Counted from the first letter of the stretch, positions 43,545 to 52,379 are shown. The stretch: 64,000 bases of DNA from Bacillota bacterium (GCA_023398375.1 JAEWSH010000072.1:186001-250000), one strand, 5' to 3'. A program made the numbers and translations. The notes: generated from the sequence alone by a model not told the origin.

Positions 43545-43568
43545 GGGACCACTTTCAAGAAGTGTCCC
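43545..43568 (-). terminator. Terminator of the AraC-family gene
   Basis: GGGAC-ACTT and AAGT-GTCCC arms around a 5-base loop with one bulged base, followed on the minus strand by TTTAT. It lies just past the stop of the AraC-type gene at 43580. Confidence 0.6.
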
Positions 43569-43579
43569 CTATCTCAGCA

Positions 43580-44467
43580 TTAATATATTTCACAATCTTT
43601 TTTCTTCACTGGAATCCAGATCTCACTTCTATATTGGGGTTTTGAAGTGTCTGGACTTTCATTCCACAAGATTTCAGGACCTTCAACCGCCTCATAGCCA
43701 GATGACGGAAACCACTCTGAGAATACCCTGCCCCACACATTTTGAAGTGTCTCTGGGAATGGTCCAATGGATTCAAATACTGCCCAGGTACAAGCATCAA
43801 TTTCCAATATATCAAATCCTGCAGTTTCATTATTTGATGTCGCTACCCCAATGAAATGATCCAGCTCACTCTTTTCTTGCATTCTTCCCTTAGAAAAATT
43901 AGTAGATGCACTAATAATACCTGTTGGTTCTACATTTGAAATTGATTTTAAATGTTTAATAACATCTGGGGTTAAAAGTTCAGCCATTTTTGCAATTTCT
44001 GGATTAACACCCTCAAAAACAATTGAGACTCTCTTCTTAAAGCCTACTAATTTGAATTGCTCTTTCTCAACAATACGATAATTCATTTCATATCCTCCTT
44101 TAATTGATAATTGAAAGGTCATTCCAGGATAAGCTTTTAATTGTGTATTCTCATCTCTTGCTTCAGAAGGGAGAATGCCATGCATAGAATGAAAAGCACG
44201 TGAGAATGAATCAGCCGAGCTATAGCCGAACTTTACAGCAACATCTATTATTCTCAAATCTCTATCTTTCAAATCAAGAGCAGCAAGTGTTAGTCTTCTT
44301 CTCCGAATATATTCTGATAAACTTATACCTGATAAAAAAGAAAACATCCGCTTAAAATGATACTCTGAGCAGTAAGCAATTCTTGATAATTCACTATAAT
44401 CAATTTCCTCTGTTAAGTGATCTTCAATGTATGCCATTGCATGATTCATACTACTTAAATAATCCAT
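43580..44467 (-). CDS. AraC-family regulator with GyrI-like effector domain
   Basis: Transcription factor of the Rob/SoxS-like two-part kind. Two helix-turn-helix units occupy ~1-105 (ELSRIAYCSEYHFKRMFSFL and IDVAVKFGYSSADSFSRAFH), followed by a GyrI-like small-molecule-binding domain (~125-295; VGFKKRVSIVFEG, TWAVFESIGPFPETLQNVW, EIWIPVK). Such proteins sense drugs or metabolites. ATG 44467 has a perfect AAAGGAGG; the ATG at 44500 is too far upstream. The neighbouring VOC relic may once have been its target. Confidence 0.9.
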   Translation of the reverse strand: MDYLSSMNHAMAYIEDHLTEEIDYSELSRIAYCSEYHFKRMFSFLSGISLSEYIRRRRLTLAALDLKDRDLRIIDVAVKFGYSSADSFSRAFHSMHGILPSEARDENTQLKAYPGMTFQLSIKGGYEMNYRIVEKEQFKLVGFKKRVSIVFEGVNPEIAKMAELLTPDVIKHLKSISNVEPTGIISASTNFSKGRMQEKSELDHFIGVATSNNETAGFDILEIDACTWAVFESIGPFPETLQNVWGRVFSEWFPSSGYEAVEGPEILWNESPDTSKPQYRSEIWIPVKKKDCEIY

Positions 44468-44647
44468 CAAATGACCTCCTTTCTCCATCAATATTATCAA
44501 AGGATGTATTTATCCATCCGACAATCTGTGCAAAATATAATCGGATATCATGTGAATAGTCGTTAATTGCCTCAATACCTTGCTCAATCATTTAACTGAA
44601 ATTTGATAGGTAATATTAATATGTTGTTCACTATATCAGCTCCTTGA

Positions 44648-45487
44648 TTAAATTTTTCGTTCCATACAAATAGAATTTGGCATATTATGATACTGCCCAT
44701 AATTTGGTATGATTTTATATCCTGCCTTTTTGTATACATGACAGGCAGCTTCTAATGGTTTACCGGTTTCCAGAATACACCATCGATACCCTTTTATTTT
44801 TGCCATTGCCTCTAATCTTCTTAACAGTTCTCCACCTAATCCTATATTGCGAATAGACGGTTCTGTAAAAATACGTTTTAACTCGGCATGATCCTCATCA
44901 TACATCTTAAAGGCACCGCATGCGACTGGTTCACCCTTTTGATAAGCGATAATGACATCATGGATATTATCCCTTTGATTATATTGTTCATACTTACTTC
45001 TCTGATTTTTTTTTCCAACTATTTCGTCGAGTGCACAGTCCAGTTTACTGCAAAGCATAACAAAATCTGTATCATCACCATTCGTGTATTTAAATTCCAG
45101 TTCAGACAAAGATAATAACTGTAACTTGTTTTTTTTACTGAATTTAGCAACGACTGCTTCATATGCCTCATCGATCATTTGGAACAACATTTCCTTGTCA
45201 CAGAAAGTATCTAAATCTACGGTATTCCAATAGGGCTGCTGAACAGGAGGGCAATGATATCCACGTACTACAACTTCCGGATAAAGCTGTCGATATAGAT
45301 ACGCTTTTTCAGGTTCGCATTTTAATGTTATCTGATAGAACCTTTTTTCTAGATTAAATTGTGCAAATATTTTTCCCATTACCCGATAGCAGATTGGATA
45401 CTTACCAAATGGTCTTGTTTCATAAGCTCCTGGTTGATTGAGGCAGTATTCGTCTATCGCCTGTACTACTTTTTTATGATTCTCCAT
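44648..45487 (-). CDS. MmcQ/YjbR-like plus GNAT acetyltransferase fusion
   Basis: 279 residues. Residues ~1-115 match the MmcQ/YjbR fold (VVQAIDEYCLNQPGAYETRPFG without longer run, then CYRVMGKIFAQFNL and YWNTVDLD), a DNA-binding-like domain. Residues ~125-279 are a GNAT domain: PVACGAFKMYD, AELKRIFTEPSIRNIGLGGELLRR holds the acetyl-CoA loop RNIGLGG, and ACHVYKKAGY closes it. The order MmcQ then GNAT in one chain is less common than separate genes. Substrate unknown. It is a single gene between an AraC regulator and a methyltransferase. Confidence 0.8.
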   Translation of the reverse strand: MENHKKVVQAIDEYCLNQPGAYETRPFGKYPICYRVMGKIFAQFNLEKRFYQITLKCEPEKAYLYRQLYPEVVVRGYHCPPVQQPYWNTVDLDTFCDKEMLFQMIDEAYEAVVAKFSKKNKLQLLSLSELEFKYTNGDDTDFVMLCSKLDCALDEIVGKKNQRSKYEQYNQRDNIHDVIIAYQKGEPVACGAFKMYDEDHAELKRIFTEPSIRNIGLGGELLRRLEAMAKIKGYRWCILETGKPLEAACHVYKKAGYKIIPNYGQYHNMPNSICMERKI

Positions 45488-45572
45488 TCTTTATCTCCTA
45501 TATTGGATTTTCAAATTTGTTATAAGGCTTAAAACAAATTAAACTTTGTTATTAGGTAAAAAGTTGTATTAT

Positions 45573-46166
45573 TTATCGGGCTGTAGCAAGAAATAAGGAA
45601 TACGCGATAGGCTCATTCTCTATTATTTTTTCTCCTTGATATATGGTCTTTATTGATATCTCATGAAAGGAGCAGTCTTGTAATATGTTCTGAACTTCTT
45701 TTCTGGAAAAACCATTATATCCATGAAAATCAGGTTCGTTTTTATGGAAAGAGCCATCTTCTTCATCAAGATCGATCCACATGAAAAGTCCATCAGGGGC
45801 AAGTGATTTCTTTAATTCGGCTATTTTCGCTTTTACATCAATGATATGATGAAATACCATTGAACTGAAGATCACATCAAATGTACTCTCTTTTACTTTT
45901 TCTGCTGTTGCAAGTGTTACATTATCGGCATGATACATTTCCCGTTTTAATTGAAAAACCTTCTGCATTTCTATTGATGTGTCATATCCATAGATTGCAG
46001 CAGCGTATGGATATAATGCATACGTTAGTAATCCTGTTCCGCAACCGAAGTCTAGGACAACCACTTCTCTTCCATTCCACTCCTTTTTTAATTCTGCAGA
46101 TAGGATCTGTGCTCTTTCACACCTTCTTTTATCATCCCATTTTATAGCAACATCATCAAAATACAT
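45573..46166 (-). CDS. Class I SAM-dependent methyltransferase
   Basis: 197 residues. SAM motif I is VLDFGCGTGLLTY (~37-49), motif II region IYGYDTS, and TFDVIFSSMVFHHIIDV is motif IV. It resembles small-molecule UbiE-like methyltransferases, but the substrate cannot be told. ATG 46166 with SD AGGAAGGA; a GTG at 46169 is directly before it. The stop of the upstream membrane-protein gene (46170) is adjacent, so they may share a transcript. Confidence 0.85.
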   Translation of the reverse strand: MYFDDVAIKWDDKRRCERAQILSAELKKEWNGREVVVLDFGCGTGLLTYALYPYAAAIYGYDTSIEMQKVFQLKREMYHADNVTLATAEKVKESTFDVIFSSMVFHHIIDVKAKIAELKKSLAPDGLFMWIDLDEEDGSFHKNEPDFHGYNGFSRKEVQNILQDCSFHEISIKTIYQGEKIIENEPIAYSLFLATAR

Positions 46167-46169
46167 CAC

Positions 46170-47027
46170 TTATCCTTCCTCTCTATATAATCTTTCCTTT
46201 GTAGTTCCATCATCGAATACCTTCTTATACCAAAGAGTGCCACCATAGGTAAGGACAAAATCTCGATGTGTTTTAGCTTTTTCGGTATCTCCCATGGATG
46301 CAGCAGCACAGAACATATAATAATTCTGTTGTACTTTAGAAAGAGTGGTTCCCAGATAGGATTTTGCATATTTATAACTTTCATACAATTCCTGATAATC
46401 TCCATGCATTTCCAATTCTAATAAAATCGGTTGCTGCATCGCTGCATATCGAAAAAATTCCCAGGATCGTCCAAGATGAACGTTTTTTTTCATTTGAGCT
46501 ACTTTTGAACTATGCAATTTTAGTGCACTGATATCCTTATCATGAAAAGCAAATCTGCACTTCAGAATTTCAATCATAATCGCATCAAGATTAGAACGTG
46601 TAAAGGATTCCATGAGTGTAACAACAGATTTTGCATCATCGAAACGTCCTTCATAATATAAAGTGCTGCTTATATTAAAAAAATGCAATCCCCAACTTTT
46701 ACTATGGGTATTGCGTTTCGCGAGTGCAGTGTAATGAAGCAATGAAAGTGTTCCGTTACAGTTTGAAAAAAGTGGGTTCTTTACCCACGATGCCATAAGA
46801 TGCTTTATCACAACATAACAGAAAGCAACTGCATATCCACATAATATCAAAATGACACGAAGATGTTTATAAGTATTTGAGAAAAAGGAAACCATAATTA
46901 AAGGCAATAAAATTATGATCAGTAGTTTTAATAGGATCATTACACTTATATAGATTGAAACTTTCTTACTGACATCCTTATCTTCTGAAAGGTTAACAAC
47001 TTTTGTTAAATCTTCAAACTGTTTCAT
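46170..47027 (-). CDS. Membrane protein with helical-repeat C-terminus, unknown
   Basis: 285 residues. Two transmembrane helices (~23-48 and ~56-76) precede a soluble helical region (~95-265) with TPR-like pairs (TLYYEGRFDDAKSVVTLME; YMFCAAASMGDTEKAKTH). No enzyme motif. It follows the YcxB-like gene by 6 bases on the same strand, suggesting a two-gene unit. SD is weak: AAGGAG lies 14 bases before ATG 47027. Function not known. Confidence 0.6.
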   Translation of the reverse strand: MKQFEDLTKVVNLSEDKDVSKKVSIYISVMILLKLLIIILLPLIMVSFFSNTYKHLRVILILCGYAVAFCYVVIKHLMASWVKNPLFSNCNGTLSLLHYTALAKRNTHSKSWGLHFFNISSTLYYEGRFDDAKSVVTLMESFTRSNLDAIMIEILKCRFAFHDKDISALKLHSSKVAQMKKNVHLGRSWEFFRYAAMQQPILLELEMHGDYQELYESYKYAKSYLGTTLSKVQQNYYMFCAAASMGDTEKAKTHRDFVLTYGGTLWYKKVFDDGTTKERLYREEG

Positions 47028-47033
47028 GTTATA

Positions 47034-47528
47034 TCAATAATCTCCTTCTGTTAAACTCGAATCTAAAATTGTTCTAAATTTCGTCAAATCATCATCATTT
47101 TCAAATACTCTCTTAGGAATCAATGTGTAATTATGCTTATCCTGTAATAAAAAGAAATATTTATTACTTTCTATATAATCATTGTAGATATTCCAGCTTA
47201 AAACAGATGAAATTCCTAACGTTTCAAAATAAATGTTTTCTTTGGTAAATTGCATTTTATAAGGATGCTGATATTTTGAGGCTGCATAAAACAGCAGAAT
47301 AGGCTGTAGGATATAGAGAAAAAATAACAAAAGAACTGATAGAACAGCAACGAAAAATAAGATAATATATAGTATACTATCTTTTAAAAGTGGAAACAAA
47401 AAAATTAAACTAAGTGTAAAAAGCAATGTAATCACAATCTGCATTTTAGTAATCGTTCTTGATAAAAAAAGATAGTTTCTTCGTCCATTGATCCATTCAT
47501 TTTTTGAATATGTAAATAGTATCTCCAT
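47034..47528 (-). CDS. YcxB-like membrane protein
   Basis: 164 residues with two transmembrane helices (~30-50 and ~54-80) and a C-terminal PH-like/YcxB domain (~95-160: FTKENIYFETLGISSVLSWNIYNDYIES, here shortened, and LQDKHNYTLIPKRVF). This matches the YcxB family of unknown function. SD is not strong. It precedes the TPR-like membrane protein gene. Confidence 0.65.
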   Translation of the reverse strand: MEILFTYSKNEWINGRRNYLFLSRTITKMQIVITLLFTLSLIFLFPLLKDSILYIILFFVAVLSVLLLFFLYILQPILLFYAASKYQHPYKMQFTKENIYFETLGISSVLSWNIYNDYIESNKYFFLLQDKHNYTLIPKRVFENDDDLTKFRTILDSSLTEGDY

Positions 47529-47645
47529 TAAGAATTCCCCTAAATTTTCTTACTATAATAAAAATAAAAATCCATCTAAACGAAACTATACACGGATTTT
47601 AATATTTACATTATATTTAATCTTATTTTCATGTATTATATCATA

Positions 47646-47692
47646 AAAAATAACAATAGAATATAAATTTCATTATTTCTATTGTTATTTTT
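47646..47692 (-). terminator. Terminator with 16-bp perfect stem
   Basis: AAAAATAACAATAGAA (47646-47661) and TTCTATTGTTATTTTT (47677-47692). It lies after the stop of the 47723-47995 gene and can act in both directions. Confidence 0.8.
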
Positions 47693-47722
47693 AACTTTTA
47701 TAAAATAAAAATTTAGGTAAGA

Positions 47723-47995
47723 TTATTGCGCTTCTGTTTTCTTCTCATCACAGCAACTTTTCTTGTTATTTCTAAACATCATAAATATCATTCCGCCCAT
47801 AAAAACTGGGCAAATAAATGGTGCTATAACACCCAGGAAACCAGCTGTTGAAAGATTAATCCTTGCAATAAATGGTATTGCCAAAATAATCAGGATAGGT
47901 AAACCACAGCATAATATCATATGAAACAAGACTTTTAATGGATTGTGTTCCTTATTATTATGTTGTTCCTTATTATTATCGTTAAAACATTTCAT
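47723..47995 (-). CDS. Small Cys-containing membrane protein, unknown
   Basis: 90 residues: an Asn/His/Lys-rich start (NDNNKEQHNNKEHN), two transmembrane helices (~22-44 and ~50-74) and a short KSCC tail. The CCGLPI motif at the head of the first helix and the later CPVFMGG, together with His-rich and Cys-rich ends, could bind a metal; this is inference. Own terminator. SD AGGAGG precedes ATG 47995. Confidence 0.6.
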   Translation of the reverse strand: MKCFNDNNKEQHNNKEHNPLKVLFHMILCCGLPILIILAIPFIARINLSTAGFLGVIAPFICPVFMGGMIFMMFRNNKKSCCDEKKTEAQ

Positions 47996-48082
47996 TTTGT
48001 AACCTCCTAATTGTCTTATTTATTTATAATTGTATAATAGACTATCTACATGGAGAACATATGGAGATTTTTTAGAAATACT

Positions 48083-48121
48083 GGAAAAAAATCAAGTATC
48101 TGTATATTTAGATACTTGATT
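48083..48121 (-). terminator. Terminator overlapping the stop of the 48120 gene
   Basis: AATCAAGTATCT and AGATACTTGATT form a 12-bp stem followed on the minus strand by TTTTTTCC. It starts at the stop codon itself. Confidence 0.85.
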
Positions 48122-48980
48122 AATCAACTCCAAGTGTAAAAGAAAAAATTTCTTCTAAAGAAATAGGAGTTTCTTCTATCCCGGATGACTCAAATATAAA
48201 ATCTATATTAAAAGTTTCGCTTTCTCTTTTTTTTATATCAAGCGCTGTATATTCTTCATAGGTTGCAGGATGGCAATATTCTACGTTAAGAATCATGTTC
48301 CCACCATTTTGCTGATAAAAATCTTTTAGAACAGGATAAATTCCTTCTTTCAAAGATTGTTCCTGATATCCGTTTTCATCAGGAGGAAGAATCAGTGAAA
48401 TAGTGATTTCTGGCTTATCGAATGGAGATGAAAAATAATATCGTGTCGGGCAGCCAGCAAAAACATGATCCCCAAAATCAGTAGATTCCTGTGTATCAAT
48501 AATGAGTTTATATTCTTCAGGTAATCCATCGGCAGCTTTCTCTGAAATATACTGCCTGATCTGCTCCCTTAAAAACTGCCAGCAATAGCTGTCCTTTATT
48601 TTAGATATTGTATTATCCTTTTCTGATTTTGGATAAACACAAGCCTGAAATACATAATCGGGATCGTCTTTTGCATAAGCCTGATACCGATAAGGACCTA
48701 TATGATATTGACGACCGGGAATAATTGCACCGCCGCTGTCATAGATCCGATAGCCGGAGTCGACCACAAATTCTTTCTGATACTTTTCTTCCAGCATGTT
48801 TTCAATTTTGACCGGATACTCATTTATAAGGCGGATATTTTCTTCCTGCTGCTTTTGATAGTGTCTGATACCTATTAAAAACATCATAATAGGAGCTACG
48901 ACAACGATTAGAAAAATGGGTATAAAAATATGATCATTCTTTAAAACAGGAGGCGTTTTTTTTCTCTTTTCACTTTTCAT
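48120..48980 (-). CDS. Single-pass membrane protein, unknown
   Basis: 286 residues from ATG 48980 (SD GGAAGGGG); longer frame from 49052 has no support. A basic N-terminus, one transmembrane helix (~17-38, HIFIPIFLIVVVAPIMMFLI) and an outside domain of ~240 residues rich in Tyr, Asp and Glu with no recognised motif. The stop lies inside the terminator. Not assigned to a family. Confidence 0.6.
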   Translation of the reverse strand: MKSEKRKKTPPVLKNDHIFIPIFLIVVVAPIMMFLIGIRHYQKQQEENIRLINEYPVKIENMLEEKYQKEFVVDSGYRIYDSGGAIIPGRQYHIGPYRYQAYAKDDPDYVFQACVYPKSEKDNTISKIKDSYCWQFLREQIRQYISEKAADGLPEEYKLIIDTQESTDFGDHVFAGCPTRYYFSSPFDKPEITISLILPPDENGYQEQSLKEGIYPVLKDFYQQNGGNMILNVEYCHPATYEEYTALDIKKRESETFNIDFIFESSGIEETPISLEEIFSFTLGVD

Positions 48981-49144
48981 TCGTTGCCCCTTCCTGTTTC
49001 CATGATATCCCCTCTTTTGCAATTTTTTGTGCCAGACAATTATAGAAATCATATCATTTATACACTTGTAAGTCTAGAATAATACCTAAATATTCCATTT
49101 ATTAAGTAACAAAAATAACTAAAGGACAATTACTTTCTCGGGTA

Positions 49145-50500
49145 TCAATTACTCACAAAACCATTATTTTGGATTACATTAGAATACCAATAAGCACTAG
49201 CTTTAGGGGTTCGTTTCAGAGTAGCATAGTCTACGTGTACAATGCCGAAGCGAACCGACAAACCTTCAGCCCACTCAAAATTATCCAGTAATGACCAAAC
49301 AAAATAGCCTTTTAGGGGAATCCCCGAGCCTATAGCTCTATGTACTTGTTTTAAGTAGTTTTTCAGATAAATTAAGCGAATGGAATCCGTTACGGTACCA
49401 TCCTCTTCATCGACCCAGTCGTTCGATGCACAGCCATTTTCAGTAATGATTATCTTCTTGGGATGATAGTCATCGTTTAACATCCTCAATAACTCATACA
49501 GGCATTCCGGTTCGTACTCCCATCCGTTCTGAAGGGTTGGCTTTCCAGTCATAACGTCCGTAGTATACAGAGGCCACTTACCACCGTCTTTCACATAAAT
49601 GGCATTATAATTATTGAGTCCAAAGAAATCGAAATCCTGACAGATCAGTTCCATATCTCCTGGTTTTATATCAGGTAGTACGACCCCCTGTTTTTCCAAA
49701 TAATTAAAAAAGTCTTCTGGATAGGTACCTTTGAATATCGGATCGCAGAACATTGCATTTAACTCTGCATTTTGTCTTTTTGCTGCTTCAATATCAGCAG
49801 CGGAATGCGGATCATACGGATAGACCATGTTCATATTGACTTTTATGCCGATTTCGCCTGGTAATCTGCTTTCCCGGAAAGCCTTAACCGCAGTGCCATG
49901 TGCCAGGTTAACGTGATGTGCAACAGTTAAAGCGGCAGAATAATCCGTATATCCGGGAGCATGGATTCCCTTCCAATGCCCCATAATGGAAATGACCCAT
50001 GGCTCTAATACGGTGATCCAGTTATCGGCCAGATCACCTAATTCATGATACATGGTTCTTGCATAATAATCAAACCATTCTACGATTTCTCGATTCATCC
50101 ATCCCCCGCGTTCCTGTAACTTCTGCGGAAGATCCCAATGATAAAGTACGACATAAGAATTAATATTATTTTCACGGAGACACTTGAGAACATTTCTGTA
50201 AAATTCAATTCCAGCCCTGTTCACCTTGCCCGTGCCATCCGGTATTACTCTTGGCCAGCTGATGGTATATAAAAAATTGTGATATCCAAGTTCCTTCATC
50301 ATTTGAATATCTTTCTTGTAGGTATGATAAAAATCGCATGCTACATCGCCACTTGTTCCATCTTTAATGTGGCCTGGGATATGGCAAAAACGATCCCATA
50401 TACTTTCCCCTTTTCCGTCTTCCTTCCATCCTCCTTCTATCTGATAGGAGCCGGCGGCTACTCCCCAAGTAAAATCTTTTGGAAATCTATATTTTATCAT
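49145..50500 (-). CDS. bglA: GH1 beta-glucosidase
   Basis: Hydrolyses beta-glucosides or cellobiose in the cytosol. The N-terminal FPKDFTWGVAAGSYQIEGGW is the GH1 signature 2. The nucleophile is Glu354 in ITENG and the acid/base is Glu166 in TVLEPW. In nearly all GH1 enzymes that motif is T-x-N-E-P, so the Asn that touches the sugar 2-OH is Leu here. 451 residues, normal. WSLLDNFEWAEG near the C-terminus is intact, and its Glu favours glucosides over 6-phospho-sugars. It is co-transcribed after deoC under a GntR-type regulator. Confidence 0.93.
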   Translation of the reverse strand: MIKYRFPKDFTWGVAAGSYQIEGGWKEDGKGESIWDRFCHIPGHIKDGTSGDVACDFYHTYKKDIQMMKELGYHNFLYTISWPRVIPDGTGKVNRAGIEFYRNVLKCLRENNINSYVVLYHWDLPQKLQERGGWMNREIVEWFDYYARTMYHELGDLADNWITVLEPWVISIMGHWKGIHAPGYTDYSAALTVAHHVNLAHGTAVKAFRESRLPGEIGIKVNMNMVYPYDPHSAADIEAAKRQNAELNAMFCDPIFKGTYPEDFFNYLEKQGVVLPDIKPGDMELICQDFDFFGLNNYNAIYVKDGGKWPLYTTDVMTGKPTLQNGWEYEPECLYELLRMLNDDYHPKKIIITENGCASNDWVDEEDGTVTDSIRLIYLKNYLKQVHRAIGSGIPLKGYFVWSLLDNFEWAEGLSVRFGIVHVDYATLKRTPKASAYWYSNVIQNNGFVSN

Positions 50501-50547
50501 GTTATCCCCCTATTTCTTGACTCATTTTATACGATATAGAAGTGACT

Positions 50548-51255
50548 TTATTGGAAATCCAATACCACAGGGACGGATTTATAGCCCACACCCATTCTGT
50601 CAATTCCCATATCGATCAGTTGAAGAAAATGTTCTCTGGTTCGGATACCGCCGCTGCCTTTGACCTGACACTTCTCTCCGACTTCCTCTATCATGATCCT
50701 TATTATTTCAGGTGTTGCTCCGTTTGCATCAAATCCCGTTAGGAAACCCGTACTTGTTTTTACAAAATCAGCACCGCCTTTTACTGCACATTGACAACTT
50801 TTCCGGATCTGTTCTTCCGTCAGTACATCGGTTTCGAATATTACCTTTAATTTTCTGCCATATTTGTGGGCCATGTCTGCACAACATTTTATATCTTTTG
50901 TTACATTATCGTACATTCCGCTACGAATCCATCCAAAATTTGCTACGATATCAATCTCTTTTACCATATTACTTTTTGCAGCGATTTCAATCTGTTTGAC
51001 TTTTGATTCTGTCGTACTTGTGCCAAACGGAAAATCACATACCGGACAGAGCATGGTCCTACTGTTCTTTACATAGGGCTCACACAAATCTATATATCCG
51101 GGATTGATACAAATGGTTGCACAGCCTAATCTTACTCCATCCTTTGTCAGATCAATAATTTCCTGTTCCGTAAATTCAGGCTTCAATACAGAATAATCAA
51201 TATATTGTGCTAATTCACTAACAGTCATATCACAAGCTTTCTTAATTGGTTTCAT
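50548..51255 (-). CDS. deoC: Deoxyribose-phosphate aldolase
   Basis: Reversibly splits 2-deoxyribose-5-phosphate into acetaldehyde and glyceraldehyde-3-phosphate. The Schiff-base Lys is Lys166 in FVKTSTGF, the second active Lys is Lys199 in VKGSGGIR, and Asp102 is in EIDIVANFG. 235 residues. The family usually has DMVINIG at the Asp102 site; ANFG here is a mild change. SD GGAGGAGG. Heads a two-gene unit with bglA, divergent from the GntR/UTRA regulator. Confidence 0.9.
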   Translation of the reverse strand: MKPIKKACDMTVSELAQYIDYSVLKPEFTEQEIIDLTKDGVRLGCATICINPGYIDLCEPYVKNSRTMLCPVCDFPFGTSTTESKVKQIEIAAKSNMVKEIDIVANFGWIRSGMYDNVTKDIKCCADMAHKYGRKLKVIFETDVLTEEQIRKSCQCAVKGGADFVKTSTGFLTGFDANGATPEIIRIMIEEVGEKCQVKGSGGIRTREHFLQLIDMGIDRMGVGYKSVPVVLDFQ

Positions 51256-51295
51256 ACGAACCTCCTCCTTGGGTTATCTGTTTTTATTGTATTAA

Positions 51296-51322
51296 ATGTA
51301 TGATACATATAATACATATCAT
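51296..51322. promoter_or_regulatory. Operator-like palindromes between deoC and GntR genes
   Basis: ATGTAT-G-ATACAT (51296-51308) is perfect and overlaps ATGATA-N11-TATCAT (51300-51322). They cover the -10 and start region of the deoC promoter, as a repressor site would. The GntR/UTRA protein encoded at 51455 is the obvious candidate. Confidence 0.6.
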
Positions 51323-51341
51323 TTTTTATTTGTTTTGTCAA
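51313..51341 (-). promoter_or_regulatory. deoC-bglA promoter
   Basis: On the minus strand TTGACA (51341-51336), 17-base spacer, TATGTA (51318-51313). Overlaps the palindromes. Confidence 0.65.
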
Positions 51342-51357
51342 TCTATAAAAAATGAAA

Positions 51358-51386
51358 TTTACCAAAGAGGGCTTTCATGCTATACT
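51358..51386 (+). promoter_or_regulatory. Promoter of the GntR-family regulator gene
   Basis: TTTACC (51358-51363), 17-base spacer, TATACT (51381-51386), 69 bases before ATG 51455. Confidence 0.55.
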
Positions 51387-51454
51387 ATGCATAAGTTTGA
51401 AAATCTTCGCATTTCATAGAAGATTAAATATTATAGCAAAGAGGGATTTTCCTT

Positions 51455-52267
51455 ATGGATATCAAATATTTTAAAAGTACGTTTCAATTTTCTGAAGAGA
51501 CAAATGTTCCTTTATACATACAATTAGCGTCATATCTTCGAATTCAGATTCAGACTGGTGTATTACAGCCGGGTGATTTGATGATTGCTGAAAACAGCAT
51601 TTGTGACATCCTCCATATAAGCAGAACCACAGTCCGCCAGGCAATGAATCAGCTGGAAGAAGAAGGACTTCTCGTTCGTTATCGTGGAAAAGGAACATTT
51701 ATCGCGAATTCTAAAATAAAACGTAATATGAATCATCTATATAGCTTTACAGAAGACATGAAAGCAATTGGTGTTTCTCCAAGTTCTAAAATTATTAAAT
51801 CCGAAGTTCTTACCAGCTGTCCTGACGATGTGGCAGAAATGTTAAGACTTCCGACTATGAAAACGCCGGTATTCTATCTGGAACGCCTGCGTCTGGTCAA
51901 TGGAGAACCCATGCTATGGGAATGCACTTATCTTCCCTACTATCTGTGTAATAAAATTGAAACTTTTAATTTTGCAAAAAAATCTTTATACGAAATATTG
52001 AATGATACCTATCACTTAATGATGTATCACGCTAAGGAATCTTTAGAGGCAATTATCTTATCCAAGAGAGAAGCTTCCTTATTGGAATGCGTTGAAAGAA
52101 GTGCAGGATACAAAATTACAAGAATCTCTTATTTGGATTCCGGTTTTGCATTCGAATATACCACTTCTGTGACACGGTCAGATAAATGTAGTTTCCAGTT
52201 TGATTTATATAAAAATTCTTCTTCCAAAAAGATGCCCTTGGAAATAAAACGGCATATGAGTATATAA
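51455..52267 (+). CDS. GntR-family regulator with UTRA domain
   Basis: 270 residues. The N-terminal winged helix (~15-85) contains LHISRTTVRQAMNQLEEEG and GKGTFIA; the C-terminal UTRA ligand domain (~105-265) includes FYLERLRLVNGEPMLWECTY. HutC/YvoA subfamily, usually responsive to a sugar or its phosphate. It is transcribed away from deoC-bglA, whose promoter carries overlapping palindromes, so it most likely represses that operon. SD AGAGGGA. Confidence 0.92.
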   Translation: MDIKYFKSTFQFSEETNVPLYIQLASYLRIQIQTGVLQPGDLMIAENSICDILHISRTTVRQAMNQLEEEGLLVRYRGKGTFIANSKIKRNMNHLYSFTEDMKAIGVSPSSKIIKSEVLTSCPDDVAEMLRLPTMKTPVFYLERLRLVNGEPMLWECTYLPYYLCNKIETFNFAKKSLYEILNDTYHLMMYHAKESLEAIILSKREASLLECVERSAGYKITRISYLDSGFAFEYTTSVTRSDKCSFQFDLYKNSSSKKMPLEIKRHMSI

Positions 52268-52301
52268 TTTTAAACATCAATTGATATTTGTTTTCAATGA
52301 G

Positions 52302-52340
52302 AAAAGGACTGTTGCTGGTATCAGAAACAATCCTTTTTTC
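52302..52340 (+). terminator. Terminator of the GntR gene
   Basis: AAGGACTGTT pairs with AACAATCCTT with one mismatch around a loop; TTTTTTC follows. Confidence 0.75.
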
Positions 52341-52344
52341 TTTA

Positions 52345-52379
52345 TTCATGACAAGTGAATCGGCTTGCCGATTCATCTT
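52345..52379. repeat. 35-base hairpin repeat, copy 1
   Basis: Identical in 34 of 35 positions to 60883-60917. CAAG-TGAATCGG and CCGATTCA-CTTG form a 12-bp stem with a 1-base bulge on the minus strand. It lies just past the chemoreceptor stop. Confidence 0.75.

Noticed and set aside
46166..49052. A defence island around the methyltransferase and membrane proteins
   Set aside because: The methyltransferase looks like a small-molecule type, and there is no nuclease, helicase or other defence-type gene beside it.
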